38,794 bases of DNA, from positions 1-38,794 of the forward strand of contig JAPLNP010000431.1 in NCBI GenBank assembly GCA_026401055.1, read 5' to 3'. The notes beneath the pieces were generated by a model that was given only the letters and a program-made list of their open reading frames with translations, was not told where the DNA came from and did no database searches. The position numbers were made by a program, and so were the translations under genes. This stretch comes from Planctomycetia bacterium. GTDB lineage: Bacteria; Planctomycetota; Planctomycetia; Pirellulales; Thermoguttaceae. This document shows, one piece after another, positions 1 through 8,388 of this stretch (its first letter is position 1; every line of letters starts with the position of its first letter).

Positions 1-1412
1 ATCAGGTTCGCCAGGGTTGTCTTGCCGCAGCCGTTGGGCCCCACGAGCGCCACCGTCTCGCCGGCGCGGATCGTCAGGTTTATACCCCGAAGGACGCGGT
101 CGCCCGTCTGGTAGGCGAAGTCGACGTTGTCAAACACCAGATCGCGACAGTGCCGGGCGAGCGGTCGGGACTTCAGGGGATCCCGGACCTGCGACTCGCG
201 GTCGAGCATCGCGTAGATCCGGTCGCTGGCCGCCGCCGCGCGCTGCAGCCGCGTGAACACTTCCGACAGTTTTCGGATCGGATCCGCCGTCCCGGCCAGC
301 AGCCCGTAGAAAACCAGCAGCGACGCCAGGCTCAGCGGCCGGGCGCTCATGCGGATGCCCAGCAGATGCGTCTCGCCGTTGAGCACCAGGTAGGCTCCGG
401 CCAACAGGGCCAGGCAGATCGTCACAATGCCCATCACCTCGGCCATCGGACGGACGAGTGAATCGTATCGGGCGATCTTCATCGCCTTGCGGAAGTAGTG
501 CTTGCTGTTACGGTGGAACCGCCGCCGCTCGTAACGTTCCATGGCAAAAGCCTTAACCACCTTGATCCCGCGGAACGTCTCTTCGAGCGTGCTGTAAAGC
601 TGGGCCATCTCCTCCATCGCCCGGCGATTCGCCCGTTTCAGGGCCTTGCCCAACCAGTGAATTACCAGCGCGGCCAGCGGGGCGATCACCAACGACAGCA
701 GCAGTAGTCGCCAGCAAATAAACGCGGCCCCGACCAGGCAGGCGATCGCCTTGATCGGTTCGCGGATCACCTTGCCGAACAGCGCGTTCATGCCCGAGGA
801 AACCATCTCCATGTCGAACGTGAACCGGCTCAACAGGTCGCTGGTTCCGTCGTTGTGGAAGCTGGCGAGGTCCATTTGGAGCGTGCGGCGGTAGAAGAGC
901 TTCCGCAAGGAGAACGTGCCCGCCTCCGCAAGCCGCGCCACCAGAATCGTGTTCGCCACGAGGAACGAGTCCTTCACGACCGTGCTCACCAGGAGTATGC
1001 CGACAAACAATGCCAGCGTCGTGAACGGATCGGCCGGCAGATAGTCTTCGATGTAGGGCTTCAGCCAGCGGTATCGGTCCAGTGCCTGCTCTTCGGCGGC
1101 GAGTCGGGCCTCGGCCCGGGTGATCTCGCCGGACAGTTCGGCCTGGCGTTCGGGCGCGGCGGTGGTCGATTCGCCGCGAAGCTTGTCGATCGCGGCGGTC
1201 TGCTCGCGGATCGTCTGGAGGGAGAGGTCGATTTCGCCGTCGATCCACTGCTGGAGGGACTTGTTCTCGAAGGCGATCTTGACGAAGGGGTAGACGGTTC
1301 CGATATTGCCCCCCCAAAGTACCCCAACCGCCACGGCACAGGCGACCGAGGCGATGAAGGTCCACCGGTGGCGGAGCGCGAGTCGCAAAACCCTGCCGAA
1401 GTTACCCATCAT
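1..1412 (-). CDS. ABC exporter, fused membrane and ATPase domains (5' part, runs off the window)
   Basis: This is a half-transporter with the membrane domain ahead of the nucleotide-binding domain, the layout of bacterial ABCB/MsbA-type exporters. From the N-terminus there is a hydrophobic helix at about residues 15-35, then a charged, Glu/Arg/Ala-rich and probably coiled-coil insert at about 50-115 that is unusual for MsbA-like proteins. The remaining membrane helices follow, with a LASFHN-type loop, and then the ATPase domain. The Walker A motif GPNGCGKT lies about 10 residues before the window edge, so Walker B, the signature and the H-loop are outside. The reading frame is open for all 470 codons. 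Two adjacent ATGs (1412, 1409) are possible starts behind a GGGGGAAGAG ribosome-binding site. It is divergent from the next gene. The substrate cannot be told from sequence; lipid or drug export is the usual role. Confidence 0.9.
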   Translation of the reverse strand, partial: MMGNFGRVLRLALRHRWTFIASVACAVAVGVLWGGNIGTVYPFVKIAFENKSLQQWIDGEIDLSLQTIREQTAAIDKLRGESTTAAPERQAELSGEITRAEARLAAEEQALDRYRWLKPYIEDYLPADPFTTLALFVGILLVSTVVKDSFLVANTILVARLAEAGTFSLRKLFYRRTLQMDLASFHNDGTSDLLSRFTFDMEMVSSGMNALFGKVIREPIKAIACLVGAAFICWRLLLLSLVIAPLAALVIHWLGKALKRANRRAMEEMAQLYSTLEETFRGIKVVKAFAMERYERRRFHRNSKHYFRKAMKIARYDSLVRPMAEVMGIVTICLALLAGAYLVLNGETHLLGIRMSARPLSLASLLVFYGLLAGTADPIRKLSEVFTRLQRAAAASDRIYAMLDRESQVRDPLKSRPLARHCRDLVFDNVDFAYQTGDRVLRGINLTIRAGETVALVGPNGCGKTTLANL

Positions 1413-1532
1413 TTGACTCTTCCCCCGAGCGACGCCGAGCGATTCCATAAAGCCGGCCCCTTTTACCAGATTCGGCCGATGCGGCCAAGATCGGTATGGT
1501 GGCCACCCGGCGTGATCCCTCAATAGGGGGTC

Positions 1533-1561
1533 TTGCTTTCTCTGCGGATAAGGGGTATGTT
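1533..1561 (+). promoter_or_regulatory. Candidate sigma70-type promoter for the first STN-like gene
   Basis: TTGCTT (1533-1538) and TATGTT (1556-1561) are separated by 17 bases. A start near 1568 would give a leader of about 78 nt. Most of that leader is the 60-nt stretch that is repeated exactly before the second copy. Assigned by consensus only. Confidence 0.4.
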
Positions 1562-1585
1562 AATCCCCAGTCGTTGCCGGCGGCT

Positions 1586-1662
1586 TGGAACACCGTCGGC
1601 GTGGTTCTTCACTCGCGTGAACTCTTTTCGAGAAGGGGACGTGTCATGTCCAGAAAGCAGTT
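1586..1662 (+). repeat. 77-bp exact direct repeat, copy 1 (leader plus start codon)
   Basis: These 77 bases recur without a change at 2689-2765, offset by 1103 bases. They include 60 bases of untranslated leader, the ribosome-binding site and the first codons. The genes themselves have diverged clearly, so the leader is better conserved than the coding sequence. Confidence 0.9.
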
Positions 1663-2548
1663 CGTCTTTGCGCCCGTGGCGTTGGCCGCGGCGGTGTTGT
1701 TGCTCCTGGGAGCGGATCCGTCGTTCGCTCAGTTCGGCCAGAAAAAGGACTCCGCCGACGCGGAGAAGACCTCGAAAGAACAGGCGATCGAAAAGGCACT
1801 GGGTTCGCCGACGACGCTGGAGTTCAAGGAAACGCCGCTGTCGGAAGTAGTCGACTATCTCAAGACTACACACAAGATCGAAATTCAGATCGATCAAAGG
1901 GCCCTGGACGACGTGGGCATCGACTCGGCTACGCCGGTGACGCGGAACATCAAGGGCGTCTCGTTGCGTTCGGCGTTGGACCTGATGCTGCGCGACCTGG
2001 ACATGACCTACATCATCCGCAACGAGGTGCTGCTGCTCACCACGCGCGAGAAGACGCAAGAAAGGGAGATGCTGCTCACGAAAGTCTACGACGTGGCCGA
2101 TCTTGTGGTCTTCCGCGACGAAGCCGGCCAACGGCGGGAGGACTACGACCAGTTGGTGGAAACGATCACCAAGACGATTGCCCCGCAAAGCTGGGACGAG
2201 GTCGGCGCCCCCGGCTCTATCGCAGCCGGGACCTACGGCAGCGCCAAGGTCCTCGTCGTTTCGCAGACCGACGAAACTCATCGCCAGATCGCCAAGCTCC
2301 TGGAAGAGATTCGCAAGGTCGCCCAGAAAAACCCGTCCGAGGAGCCGCCGTTTCACAGTCGCCACGGCGGCATGAGGATGGGCATGGGCGGGATGATGGG
2401 TGGCGGCATGGGTGCGCCTGGGATGCAAGCGCCCGGCATGGGCGGAATGGGTGGCGGAATGATGGGACCCGGAATGGGTGCGCCCGGCATGCCCGGCATG
2501 GGCGCCAAGCCCGCCGCCACGCCGCAGCCGAAGAAGAACGACCCGTGA
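1646..2548 (+). CDS. Exported STN/secretin-N-like domain protein with Met/Gly-rich tail, copy 1
   Basis: A 300-residue exported protein. It has a signal peptide (about residues 1-27, ending SFAQ), then an STN-like module (about 50-135) with the pattern 'TPLSEVVDYL', 'DDVGID', 'SLRSALDLMLRDL'. A second alpha/beta module (about 140-230) resembles secretin N-domains, and the tail from about 235 is low-complexity and rich in Met, Gly and Pro (MGMGG, GAPGM). STN modules are known from secretin and TonB-receptor N-termini. Free-standing exported versions occur in planctomycetes, where their role is not established. The start was chosen at ATG 1646 because GAGAAGGGG lies about 8 bases upstream and the signal peptide begins there; the frame stays open further upstream. 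The next gene is a diverged duplicate. No secretin pore domain is present, so it is not itself a secretin. Confidence 0.8.
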   Translation: MSRKQFVFAPVALAAAVLLLLGADPSFAQFGQKKDSADAEKTSKEQAIEKALGSPTTLEFKETPLSEVVDYLKTTHKIEIQIDQRALDDVGIDSATPVTRNIKGVSLRSALDLMLRDLDMTYIIRNEVLLLTTREKTQEREMLLTKVYDVADLVVFRDEAGQRREDYDQLVETITKTIAPQSWDEVGAPGSIAAGTYGSAKVLVVSQTDETHRQIAKLLEEIRKVAQKNPSEEPPFHSRHGGMRMGMGGMMGGGMGAPGMQAPGMGGMGGGMMGPGMGAPGMPGMGAKPAATPQPKKNDP

Positions 2549-2560
2549 TCCGTCTCGGTC

Positions 2561-2641
2561 GGTGGCACGCCCTGAAAGGGCGTGGTTGAAGTGACGCCGA
2601 GGTCTACCACGCCCTTCGCCCGGGGCTCAGGGACGTGCCAT
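2561..2641. repeat. Nested double-hairpin repeat (GGTGGCACG family), copy A
   Basis: The outer arms are GGTGGCACGCCCTGA and an imperfect reverse complement ending GACGTGCCATCC. The inner arms are GGGCGTGGT and ACCACGCCC, a perfect 9-bp pair. The same nested design recurs at 16596-16674, in reduced form at 37744-37780, and as a fragment at 24695-24730. It sits between the two STN-like genes and could attenuate read-through. Confidence 0.75.
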
Positions 2642-2688
2642 CCGCCCAGCGAACCCGATAGACTCAACCTCAGTCGTCGCCGTCGGCG

Positions 2689-2765
2689 TGGAACACCGTC
2701 GGCGTGGTTCTTCACTCGCGTGAACTCTTTTCGAGAAGGGGACGTGTCATGTCCAGAAAGCAGTT
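2689..2765 (+). repeat. 77-bp exact direct repeat, copy 2
   Basis: Identical to 1586-1662, and again ends just inside the coding region. No convincing promoter was seen just upstream, so this copy may depend on read-through from copy 1 or on signals inside the repeat. Confidence 0.9.
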
Positions 2766-3756
2766 TGTGTTTGTGCCCGCGGCGCTCGCCGCCGCGGCGA
2801 TTCTGTTCGTGGGAGCGGATCGGGCGTTCGGCCAGAAGAAGGGTTCGGCCGAGCAGGAGAAACTCTCGGCCGAACAGCGGATCGAGAAGGCCCTGAACGA
2901 GCCGACCAAGCTGGAATTCACCGAAACACCGCTGTCGGACGTGGTCGATTATCTCAAAAGTCTGCACGGGATCGAAATCCAGATCGATCGAAAGGCTCTG
3001 GACGACGTGGGCATCGACACGCAGACGCCGGTGACGCACAGCCTGACAGGCATCTCGCTGCGTTCGGTGTTGAACCTGATGCTGCGCGACTTGAACCTGA
3101 CCTACATGGTCGAGAACGAGGTGCTGCTGATTACCACGCCCGACGCAAGCGAAGAACGGTTCACGACTCGCGTTTACCCGGTGGGCGACCTGGTCGTCTA
3201 CCGCGACGAAGCCGGTCAACGATGGGAGGACTACGGGCCGCTTATCGAAGCGATCGAAAGCTCGATCGTGCCGGCGGGAAGTCATGACGGTCCCACGGGC
3301 AGGATCAGCGGCGGCACGTTCGGGGCGGCCAAGGTTCTGGTCGTCACGGAACCCTACGAAGTGCATCGCCACATCGCGAAGCTGTTGGAAGAGATTCGCG
3401 AACTCGCCCGGCAAAATCCGTCCGAGGAGCCGCCGCTTCGCAGTCGCCACGGCATGGGAAGGAACGTGCCCGGCATGATGGCTCCCGGCGCGCAGACGCC
3501 GGGGATGGCGGCACCGCGCGTGAAGACGCCGATGAAGACCGACAAGCAAAGCGGCACGGGTGTGCCCGGGACGGCGCCTGGCATGGGCATGCCCGGCATG
3601 ATGGGTCCCGGCACGGGCGCGCCCGCAACGGCGGCGCCCGCAACGGCGGCGTCCGAAACGGCGGCGCCCGCAACGGCGGCGCCCGGCATGGGCACGCCGC
3701 GCAAGCCGGCCGTCAAGCCGCGGCCGGCGGAGCAGGACGACCCGTTCCGCGACTGA
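2749..3756 (+). CDS. Exported STN/secretin-N-like domain protein, copy 2
   Basis: A 335-residue paralogue of the preceding gene. It has a signal peptide (about residues 1-24, ending RAFG), the STN-like module with 'TPLSDVVDYLKS' and 'SLRSVLNLMLRDL', and the second alpha/beta module. The two products are alike throughout the folded part. They differ most in the tail: this one is longer and has runs of TAAPA-type repeats after a short Met/Gly-rich stretch. The start at ATG 2749 is fixed by the duplicated ribosome-binding site and the matching N-terminus SRKQFVF. The tail repeats come from GC-rich tandem codons, which suggests expansion by slippage. The function is unknown; an envelope or periplasmic interaction role is inferred from the domain type and signal peptide. 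Confidence 0.8.
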   Translation: MSRKQFVFVPAALAAAAILFVGADRAFGQKKGSAEQEKLSAEQRIEKALNEPTKLEFTETPLSDVVDYLKSLHGIEIQIDRKALDDVGIDTQTPVTHSLTGISLRSVLNLMLRDLNLTYMVENEVLLITTPDASEERFTTRVYPVGDLVVYRDEAGQRWEDYGPLIEAIESSIVPAGSHDGPTGRISGGTFGAAKVLVVTEPYEVHRHIAKLLEEIRELARQNPSEEPPLRSRHGMGRNVPGMMAPGAQTPGMAAPRVKTPMKTDKQSGTGVPGTAPGMGMPGMMGPGTGAPATAAPATAASETAAPATAAPGMGTPRKPAVKPRPAEQDDPFRD

Positions 3757-3835
3757 CGACAGGCCCCCCAGGTCAGGACAAGGTCGGCGCGCCGAAGGAA
3801 TGATTTCGGACCTCCACGGCTGGCCCGCGTGCGCC

Positions 3836-3915
3836 CGTATAAACCCCCAAATTATGGGGTTATCCGCGTTCGTTGGCGTCAATTCGCGTCCACTGGCGTT
3901 GATTCGCGGTTCCTT
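3836..3915. repeat. Hairpin and dispersed TTCGCG-type repeat downstream of the STN pair
   Basis: A short hairpin (AACCCC, loop, GGGGTT) is followed by imperfect direct units of the type TTGGCGTCAATTCGCGTCC and CTGGCGTTGATTCGCGGTTC. A related scrap (AACCGCGAATGGACGCGGAT) occurs near 30645. The rest of 3757-4031 shows no gene. Confidence 0.5.
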
Positions 3916-4031
3916 TGCCCTCCCCATGTCAGGCCCAACCGCAACAATCCTCACGTTCCCTACGGTTTAGCGCCGACCAATACGAATAGAGTGTGCCCGC
4001 CCTCGGCAGCGTTGCCCCGGTGGATCGCGTC

Positions 4032-5189
4032 ATGCCCCGAGCCAATCAGTTTCGGCACCAGGCCTACACCGCTTCGCCGCCCGCCGCGCCGCACTGCCTG
4101 GTCGTGCCCGGGCCGCACCCGCCGGTCGGCTCCGAGGAGTTCCAGCGGCGGATGGATCGGGTCGGGGCGGCACTGGATTCGGCCGGAGTGGCCGCGATCT
4201 ATCTCGCCCACGGCACCTTCGTCGGGCCCGACGCCCTGGGCGTTCTGGCGGGGCTCGCCCGCGTGTTTCCCAAGGCCGGCACGGCGGTCCGCCGCGTGAT
4301 CAAGCGGATCGTCGACAAGATCACCGGCGAGGTGGGCAACTACACCGGCCAATTCGCCCAGTGCTTCGAGTCGGCCATCAATCGGCCCGACCGACCGCGC
4401 ATCCCCGTCCGGCGGTTCGCCTGGTCCAGCGAAAACCATCATCTCGGCCGCGCCGACGGCGCGGTGCGACTGATCGACGAACTGGCCGCCCGCCGGCTCC
4501 CGCCGGGCAAGCGACTGTTGCTCTGGGGACACAGCCACGCCGGCAACGTCTTCGCGCTGGTGACCAATCTGCTCGCGGGCGATCGCCAGGCGGTCGACGA
4601 GTTCTTCAAGGCGACCGAGGTTTACTACACGTGGCCGATCGTCGGCTGCGTTGACATCCCCGTCTGGACGCGCGTCCGGCGACGGCTCCAGGAGGCGGAC
4701 GTCCCGCTTCGCCGCGTGCCGCTGGACATGGTCACGTTCGGCACGCCGATCCGTTACGGCTGGGACTCGGCCGGCTACGCCCGGCTCTTGCACTTCATCA
4801 ACCACCGCCCCGCCGACGGGCTTCCCGAATACCGGGCGCCGTTTCCGCCCAAGCTCGACGACGTGCTCTCGGCGGCCGACGGCGACTACATCCAGCAATT
4901 GGGCATCGCCGGCACGAACGTCATGCCGAGCATCTTCTCCTGGCGGAGTTGGCTGGCCGACAACCGACTGAACGAGCTTCTGCAACACGATCTCGTCCGC
5001 CAGAAGCCGACCGACCGTTTCCAGGCCGGCGCGATCGTGCCCGACGAAGGCACGACACTGCTGGTCGACTACGGTCCGCTCGAAGGCGGCGTCGCGCAGC
5101 ACCTCGCCGGCCACGCCGTCTACACCAGCAGCCAATGGCTCCTCTACCACGCCGAAGAAACCGTCCGCCGCTTCTACGCCGCCGAATAA
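4032..5189 (+). CDS. Alpha/beta-hydrolase-like protein
   Basis: A 385-residue protein with no signal peptide. The motif WGHSHAGN (about residue 158) has the GxSxG form of a serine-hydrolase nucleophile elbow, preceded by a hydrophobic strand (KRLLLWG). An early segment (IYLAHGTFVG, about residue 55) looks like the first strand and oxyanion region, and GHAVYTSS near the end could supply the histidine. The acid residue cannot be assigned with confidence. ATG 4032 was preferred over GTG 3993 because the extra 13 residues carry no conserved feature. Lipase or esterase activity is inferred from fold motifs only. The stop codon lies inside the left arm of a long palindrome shared with the convergent neighbour. 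Confidence 0.7.
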   Translation: MPRANQFRHQAYTASPPAAPHCLVVPGPHPPVGSEEFQRRMDRVGAALDSAGVAAIYLAHGTFVGPDALGVLAGLARVFPKAGTAVRRVIKRIVDKITGEVGNYTGQFAQCFESAINRPDRPRIPVRRFAWSSENHHLGRADGAVRLIDELAARRLPPGKRLLLWGHSHAGNVFALVTNLLAGDRQAVDEFFKATEVYYTWPIVGCVDIPVWTRVRRRLQEADVPLRRVPLDMVTFGTPIRYGWDSAGYARLLHFINHRPADGLPEYRAPFPPKLDDVLSAADGDYIQQLGIAGTNVMPSIFSWRSWLADNRLNELLQHDLVRQKPTDRFQAGAIVPDEGTTLLVDYGPLEGGVAQHLAGHAVYTSSQWLLYHAEETVRRFYAAE

Positions 5190-5258
5190 AGGGGTCGGGA
5201 GTCTTTGTTTTGGCACGACCGACTTCCTAGGCAAACGAAGACTCCCGACCCCTTTATT
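5185..5258. terminator. Long palindrome between convergent genes, possible bidirectional terminator
   Basis: The left arm AATAAAGGGGTCGGGAGTC continues TTTGTTT and matches the right arm at about 25 of 26 positions. The arm ends carry the stop codons of both convergent genes. A degenerate relative of the arm sequence forms the loop of the hairpin at 11516-11548. It is probably a mobile palindromic repeat that now acts as a 3' end. Confidence 0.65.
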
Positions 5259-6609
5259 CCCCCACCACGGCGAACACCCTCGCGCCGTCGCCCAGACGGA
5301 CGCGAATCGAGCACTCTTCGCTCAGCGAGGCGGCCGTCCAAGGCAGTGGGATGGACTTGCCCTCGATGCCTTCGATGCGATGAGAATCGGCGTCGCTGAC
5401 CGGGTTCCCCGCGCCGTCGCAGAGCGTCGTTTCAATCCATCCTTGCGAGGCGTCGGCGTCCAGAGCGATGACGCCGCGCGGTCGGGCGAAGGTGCGAGTC
5501 CTGAACGTTCCCGGGCCGGTCACAGCAACCATGCGATCCCGGTCATAGGCGACCGTCACCATCGCGCCGTCCTTCCAGGTGGCAAAGTGCATCCGGCCGT
5601 CGATCGTGAACGGATCCGCGTAGGACCAGAAGCCAAGATCCGTGTCGCGATACGGGCGCTGCCACGCACGACCGTCCTCGCTGACGGCGAGCTCGTGCCG
5701 GAGGATGGCGCTGTGCTTGCCGGGTTTCGCCGGGTCGGCATAATACTTCATAATCAGCCCGGCGTAGCCATGGCCGTAACGAAAGACCTTGAACAGGTAG
5801 AACTCGGCCTCGCGGGCGTCACGGGCGTCGGGCACCAAGAGCGGCTGTTGAGGAGACCACGCCGCGAGGTCCGGCGACGTCCGCAGCGTGATGACGCGCC
5901 GCAGCTTGTCGAGGTTGTCCGGAAACGGCTTGTCGGGCCAGGGCTCCAGCGCGGTCTGGTACACGATGTACTCGTCTCCAATTCGGGTCAGGCAGAAAGC
6001 ATCGTTGTGTTCGGTGAACACGGTGCCCGTCAGCTTCTCCCACGTCTTGCCGTCGCGCGATCGGGCGCGCATCGCGCCGGCCTCGCCCGTCGGGGCCGGC
6101 TGGTCCCAGTAGAGCATTTCCAGGGCGTTGTCGACCTGGACGATCTGGAAGACGTTGAATCCGCCCCAGGTGGGCTTGTGGGGCGATCGGGTCATGACGA
6201 CGTTGTTCGGCCCGCCCCAAGCCGGCGACTCGGGGCGGATCGACGGCAACGTCCACCGCCCGCCGCGGATTTCCCCAAGGCACAGCGTGCGCTGGTCCAT
6301 GTAATCAGCTTCACCCTTGTCGACGCGCTGATACCAGAGTTGCACGGCGCCGTCGGCGAGCGTCCGCGAGGCAACAGGCGAGTACCACAGCGACGGCCGC
6401 CGCGAGTCCTTGTCCACGAGCACCATGCCCGGCCGCGGAATCTGCGCCTCCATCCGCACGCCCGCGGCCTCGACGACGTCCGAGGGCAGCAGCATCGGCA
6501 TGGGCAGCGTTCGCGCGACCGCGCCGGCCGGAAGACAAGCCGCGATGGCCGCAAGCACCGCCGTCGCGGACAACCCGCCAACGAGGACTCGCGTGAATCG
6601 ATGGTTCAT
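5254..6609 (-). CDS. Exported five-bladed beta-propeller protein, glycosidase-like
   Basis: A 451-residue protein with a signal peptide (about residues 1-32, hydrophobic core LSATAVLAAIAACLPAGAVA). The body has repeated 'sample of trade' features of GH32/GH43/GH130-like propellers: WYSPVAS, LWYQRVD, MRARSRDGKTWEK, ALEMLYWDQ, HELAVSEDGRAWQRP and WSYADPFTIDG. Such folds carry three acidic catalytic residues near blade strands, but none can be fixed here by eye. The start at ATG 6609 follows GGAGGAGG; an upstream GTG at 6657 has no such site. Family knowledge suggests binding or cleavage of a sugar polymer, and nearby sulfatases fit polysaccharide breakdown. A non-catalytic propeller is possible. 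Confidence 0.65.
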   Translation of the reverse strand: MNHRFTRVLVGGLSATAVLAAIAACLPAGAVARTLPMPMLLPSDVVEAAGVRMEAQIPRPGMVLVDKDSRRPSLWYSPVASRTLADGAVQLWYQRVDKGEADYMDQRTLCLGEIRGGRWTLPSIRPESPAWGGPNNVVMTRSPHKPTWGGFNVFQIVQVDNALEMLYWDQPAPTGEAGAMRARSRDGKTWEKLTGTVFTEHNDAFCLTRIGDEYIVYQTALEPWPDKPFPDNLDKLRRVITLRTSPDLAAWSPQQPLLVPDARDAREAEFYLFKVFRYGHGYAGLIMKYYADPAKPGKHSAILRHELAVSEDGRAWQRPYRDTDLGFWSYADPFTIDGRMHFATWKDGAMVTVAYDRDRMVAVTGPGTFRTRTFARPRGVIALDADASQGWIETTLCDGAGNPVSDADSHRIEGIEGKSIPLPWTAASLSEECSIRVRLGDGARVFAVVGE

Positions 6610-6711
6610 GGGGCCTCCTCCGCGTGAAGTCCCGTAGGCCGGGACGGCACGACACAACTATCCGAGTATTTGAGCCGATTGTCCACGGGTGGTCAATGCC
6701 GACGACCTGCT

Positions 6712-6739
6712 TTGACACGCCGCCGGGCGTCACTACAAT
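6712..6739 (+). promoter_or_regulatory. Sigma70-type promoter of the sulfatase operon
   Basis: TTGACA (6712-6717), a 16-base spacer, then TACAAT (6734-6739). Transcription would begin near 6746, leaving a leader of about 65 nt. This is one of the best promoter matches in the window. Confidence 0.6.
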
Positions 6740-6810
6740 GGGACGTGTGGTCGGCCGGCGGTTTCGGAGACCGGCGTTTGACAACCAGCGCGTGAACGAG
6801 GATGCGTGGG

Positions 6811-8388
6811 ATGAACAAGATCATGCGTCATGTTTTGGCGGCGCTCGCCGTCGTGGCGGCGCTGGGGTCGCTGGGCGGGCTGTCTGCCGCCGAACCACGG
6901 CCGGCCGCCAGGCCGAATATCGTTTTCATCCTCGCCGACGACCTGGGCTACGGCGACGTTGGCTGCTACAACCGGGAGTCGAAGATCCCGACCCCCAATC
7001 TCGACCGGCTCGCGAGCGAGGGGATGCGTTTCACCGACGCGCACGCGCCAACCTCGGTCTGCACGCCGACTCGCTATGCGATTCTGACGGGCCGCTACTC
7101 GTGGCGCACGCGGCTTGCGCGCGGCGTGCTGGGGCCTTGGGACAAGCCGCTCATTGATGCCGATCGGCTCACCGTGGCATCGCTCGTGAAGCGGCACGAC
7201 TACGCGACCGCGTGCATCGGCAAATGGCACCTCGGCTGGACATGGCCCACCAAGGACGGCCAACTGCCCGAGAGCGCCAAGGACCGCCTGAGCAACGTTG
7301 ACTTCACGAAGCCCATCGCGGACGGCCCGGCGACGCGCGGATTCGATTACTATTTCGGCGTCGACGTGCCGAACTACCCGCCGTACTGCTTCATCGAGAA
7401 CGATCGCACCGTCGGCATCCCGTCGGTTCCGGACGGCGGGCGCGAGGAAGGCTTCAACCGCCCCGGTCCGATGACGCCCGGCTGGAAGCTGGTGAACATC
7501 CTGCCCGAGCTGACGCGCCGCGCGGTGAGCTGGGTCGAGGACGCCTCCCGATCCGGCAAGCCGTTCTTCCTTTACTTCGCGCTGACGTCGCCGCATTACC
7601 CCGTCGTGCCGGCGCCGGAGTTCAAGGGAAAGTCCCAGGCCGGCGAGTTTGGCGACTTCGTTGCCCAGACGGACTGGACCGTCGGCCAGGTCCTGGATGC
7701 GCTGGCGCGCTCGGGCGTTGCCGACAATACGCTGGTGATCTTCACGAGCGACAACGGCCCGGAGGTCACCGGCGAAGTGGACCCCGGCGTCTACGACCGG
7801 GCGAGGCTTTTCGAGCACTACAGCAACGGCGAGCTTCGCGGGGCGAAACGCGACCTGTGGGAAGGCGGACACCGCGTGCCGTTCGTGGCTCGCTGGCCGG
7901 GCAAAATCCAACCGGGCGCCGTGAGCGCCGAGACCATTTGCCACGTCGACTTCATGGCCACCGTCGCCGCGGTGCTGCGAACCGAGTTGCCACCCGACGC
8001 GGGCGAGGATAGTTGCAGCCTGCTGCCGGTGCTGCTCGGCGAAAAACTCGATCGGCCCGCGCGCGAGGCGACCGTGCACCACAGTGGCTCGGGAAAGTTT
8101 GCCATTCGTAAGGGCGACTGGGTGCTCATCGACGCGCCGACAGGTGACGACAACGGCCGCCGCGGCGAGCCGCCATGGCTGAAGGACCTGCGCGGGTACA
8201 AGACGCATGACCTGCCCGGCGAACTCTTCAATGTCCGCGAGGACGTGTCGGAGCGTCGGAACCAGTACGCCGAGCGGCCCGAAATCGTGCGCGAGTTGAA
8301 AGCGTTGCTCGAGAAATACCAGCGCGACGGCCGCAGTGCGCCCGGCACGTCGAGAAACCCCAAGAGTCCGCAGGGAATCGAGCCGTGA
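6811..8388 (+). CDS. Exported sulfatase 1 (formylglycine type)
   Basis: A 525-residue arylsulfatase-family hydrolase that removes sulfate esters, probably outside the cytoplasm. The signal peptide has the core VLAALAVVAALGSLGG. The metal-binding start NIVFILADDLGYGD supplies the paired Asp residues. The modification site CTPTR carries the cysteine that becomes formylglycine (residue 84 from this start), and GKWHLG follows, as in the family. The late FTSDNGPE motif supplies Asp/Asn metal ligands. ATG 6811 was chosen because GAGG lies 9 bases upstream; ATG 6802 abuts that site. It is the first gene of a three-sulfatase operon and overlaps the next by four bases. No formylglycine-generating enzyme gene lies in the window, so activation must come from elsewhere. 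The substrate is unknown. Confidence 0.92.
   Translation: MNKIMRHVLAALAVVAALGSLGGLSAAEPRPAARPNIVFILADDLGYGDVGCYNRESKIPTPNLDRLASEGMRFTDAHAPTSVCTPTRYAILTGRYSWRTRLARGVLGPWDKPLIDADRLTVASLVKRHDYATACIGKWHLGWTWPTKDGQLPESAKDRLSNVDFTKPIADGPATRGFDYYFGVDVPNYPPYCFIENDRTVGIPSVPDGGREEGFNRPGPMTPGWKLVNILPELTRRAVSWVEDASRSGKPFFLYFALTSPHYPVVPAPEFKGKSQAGEFGDFVAQTDWTVGQVLDALARSGVADNTLVIFTSDNGPEVTGEVDPGVYDRARLFEHYSNGELRGAKRDLWEGGHRVPFVARWPGKIQPGAVSAETICHVDFMATVAAVLRTELPPDAGEDSCSLLPVLLGEKLDRPAREATVHHSGSGKFAIRKGDWVLIDAPTGDDNGRRGEPPWLKDLRGYKTHDLPGELFNVREDVSERRNQYAERPEIVRELKALLEKYQRDGRSAPGTSRNPKSPQGIEP

Noticed and set aside
2353-3954. Minus-strand frame of 533 codons over the second STN-like gene
   Set aside because: It is the antisense of a gene with a signal peptide, ribosome-binding site and duplicate; its sequence is Arg/Gly/Ala-rich noise.
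5380-6627. Plus-strand frame of 415 codons opposite the propeller protein
   Set aside because: Antisense of a gene with a signal peptide and GGAGGAGG site; no protein-like pattern.
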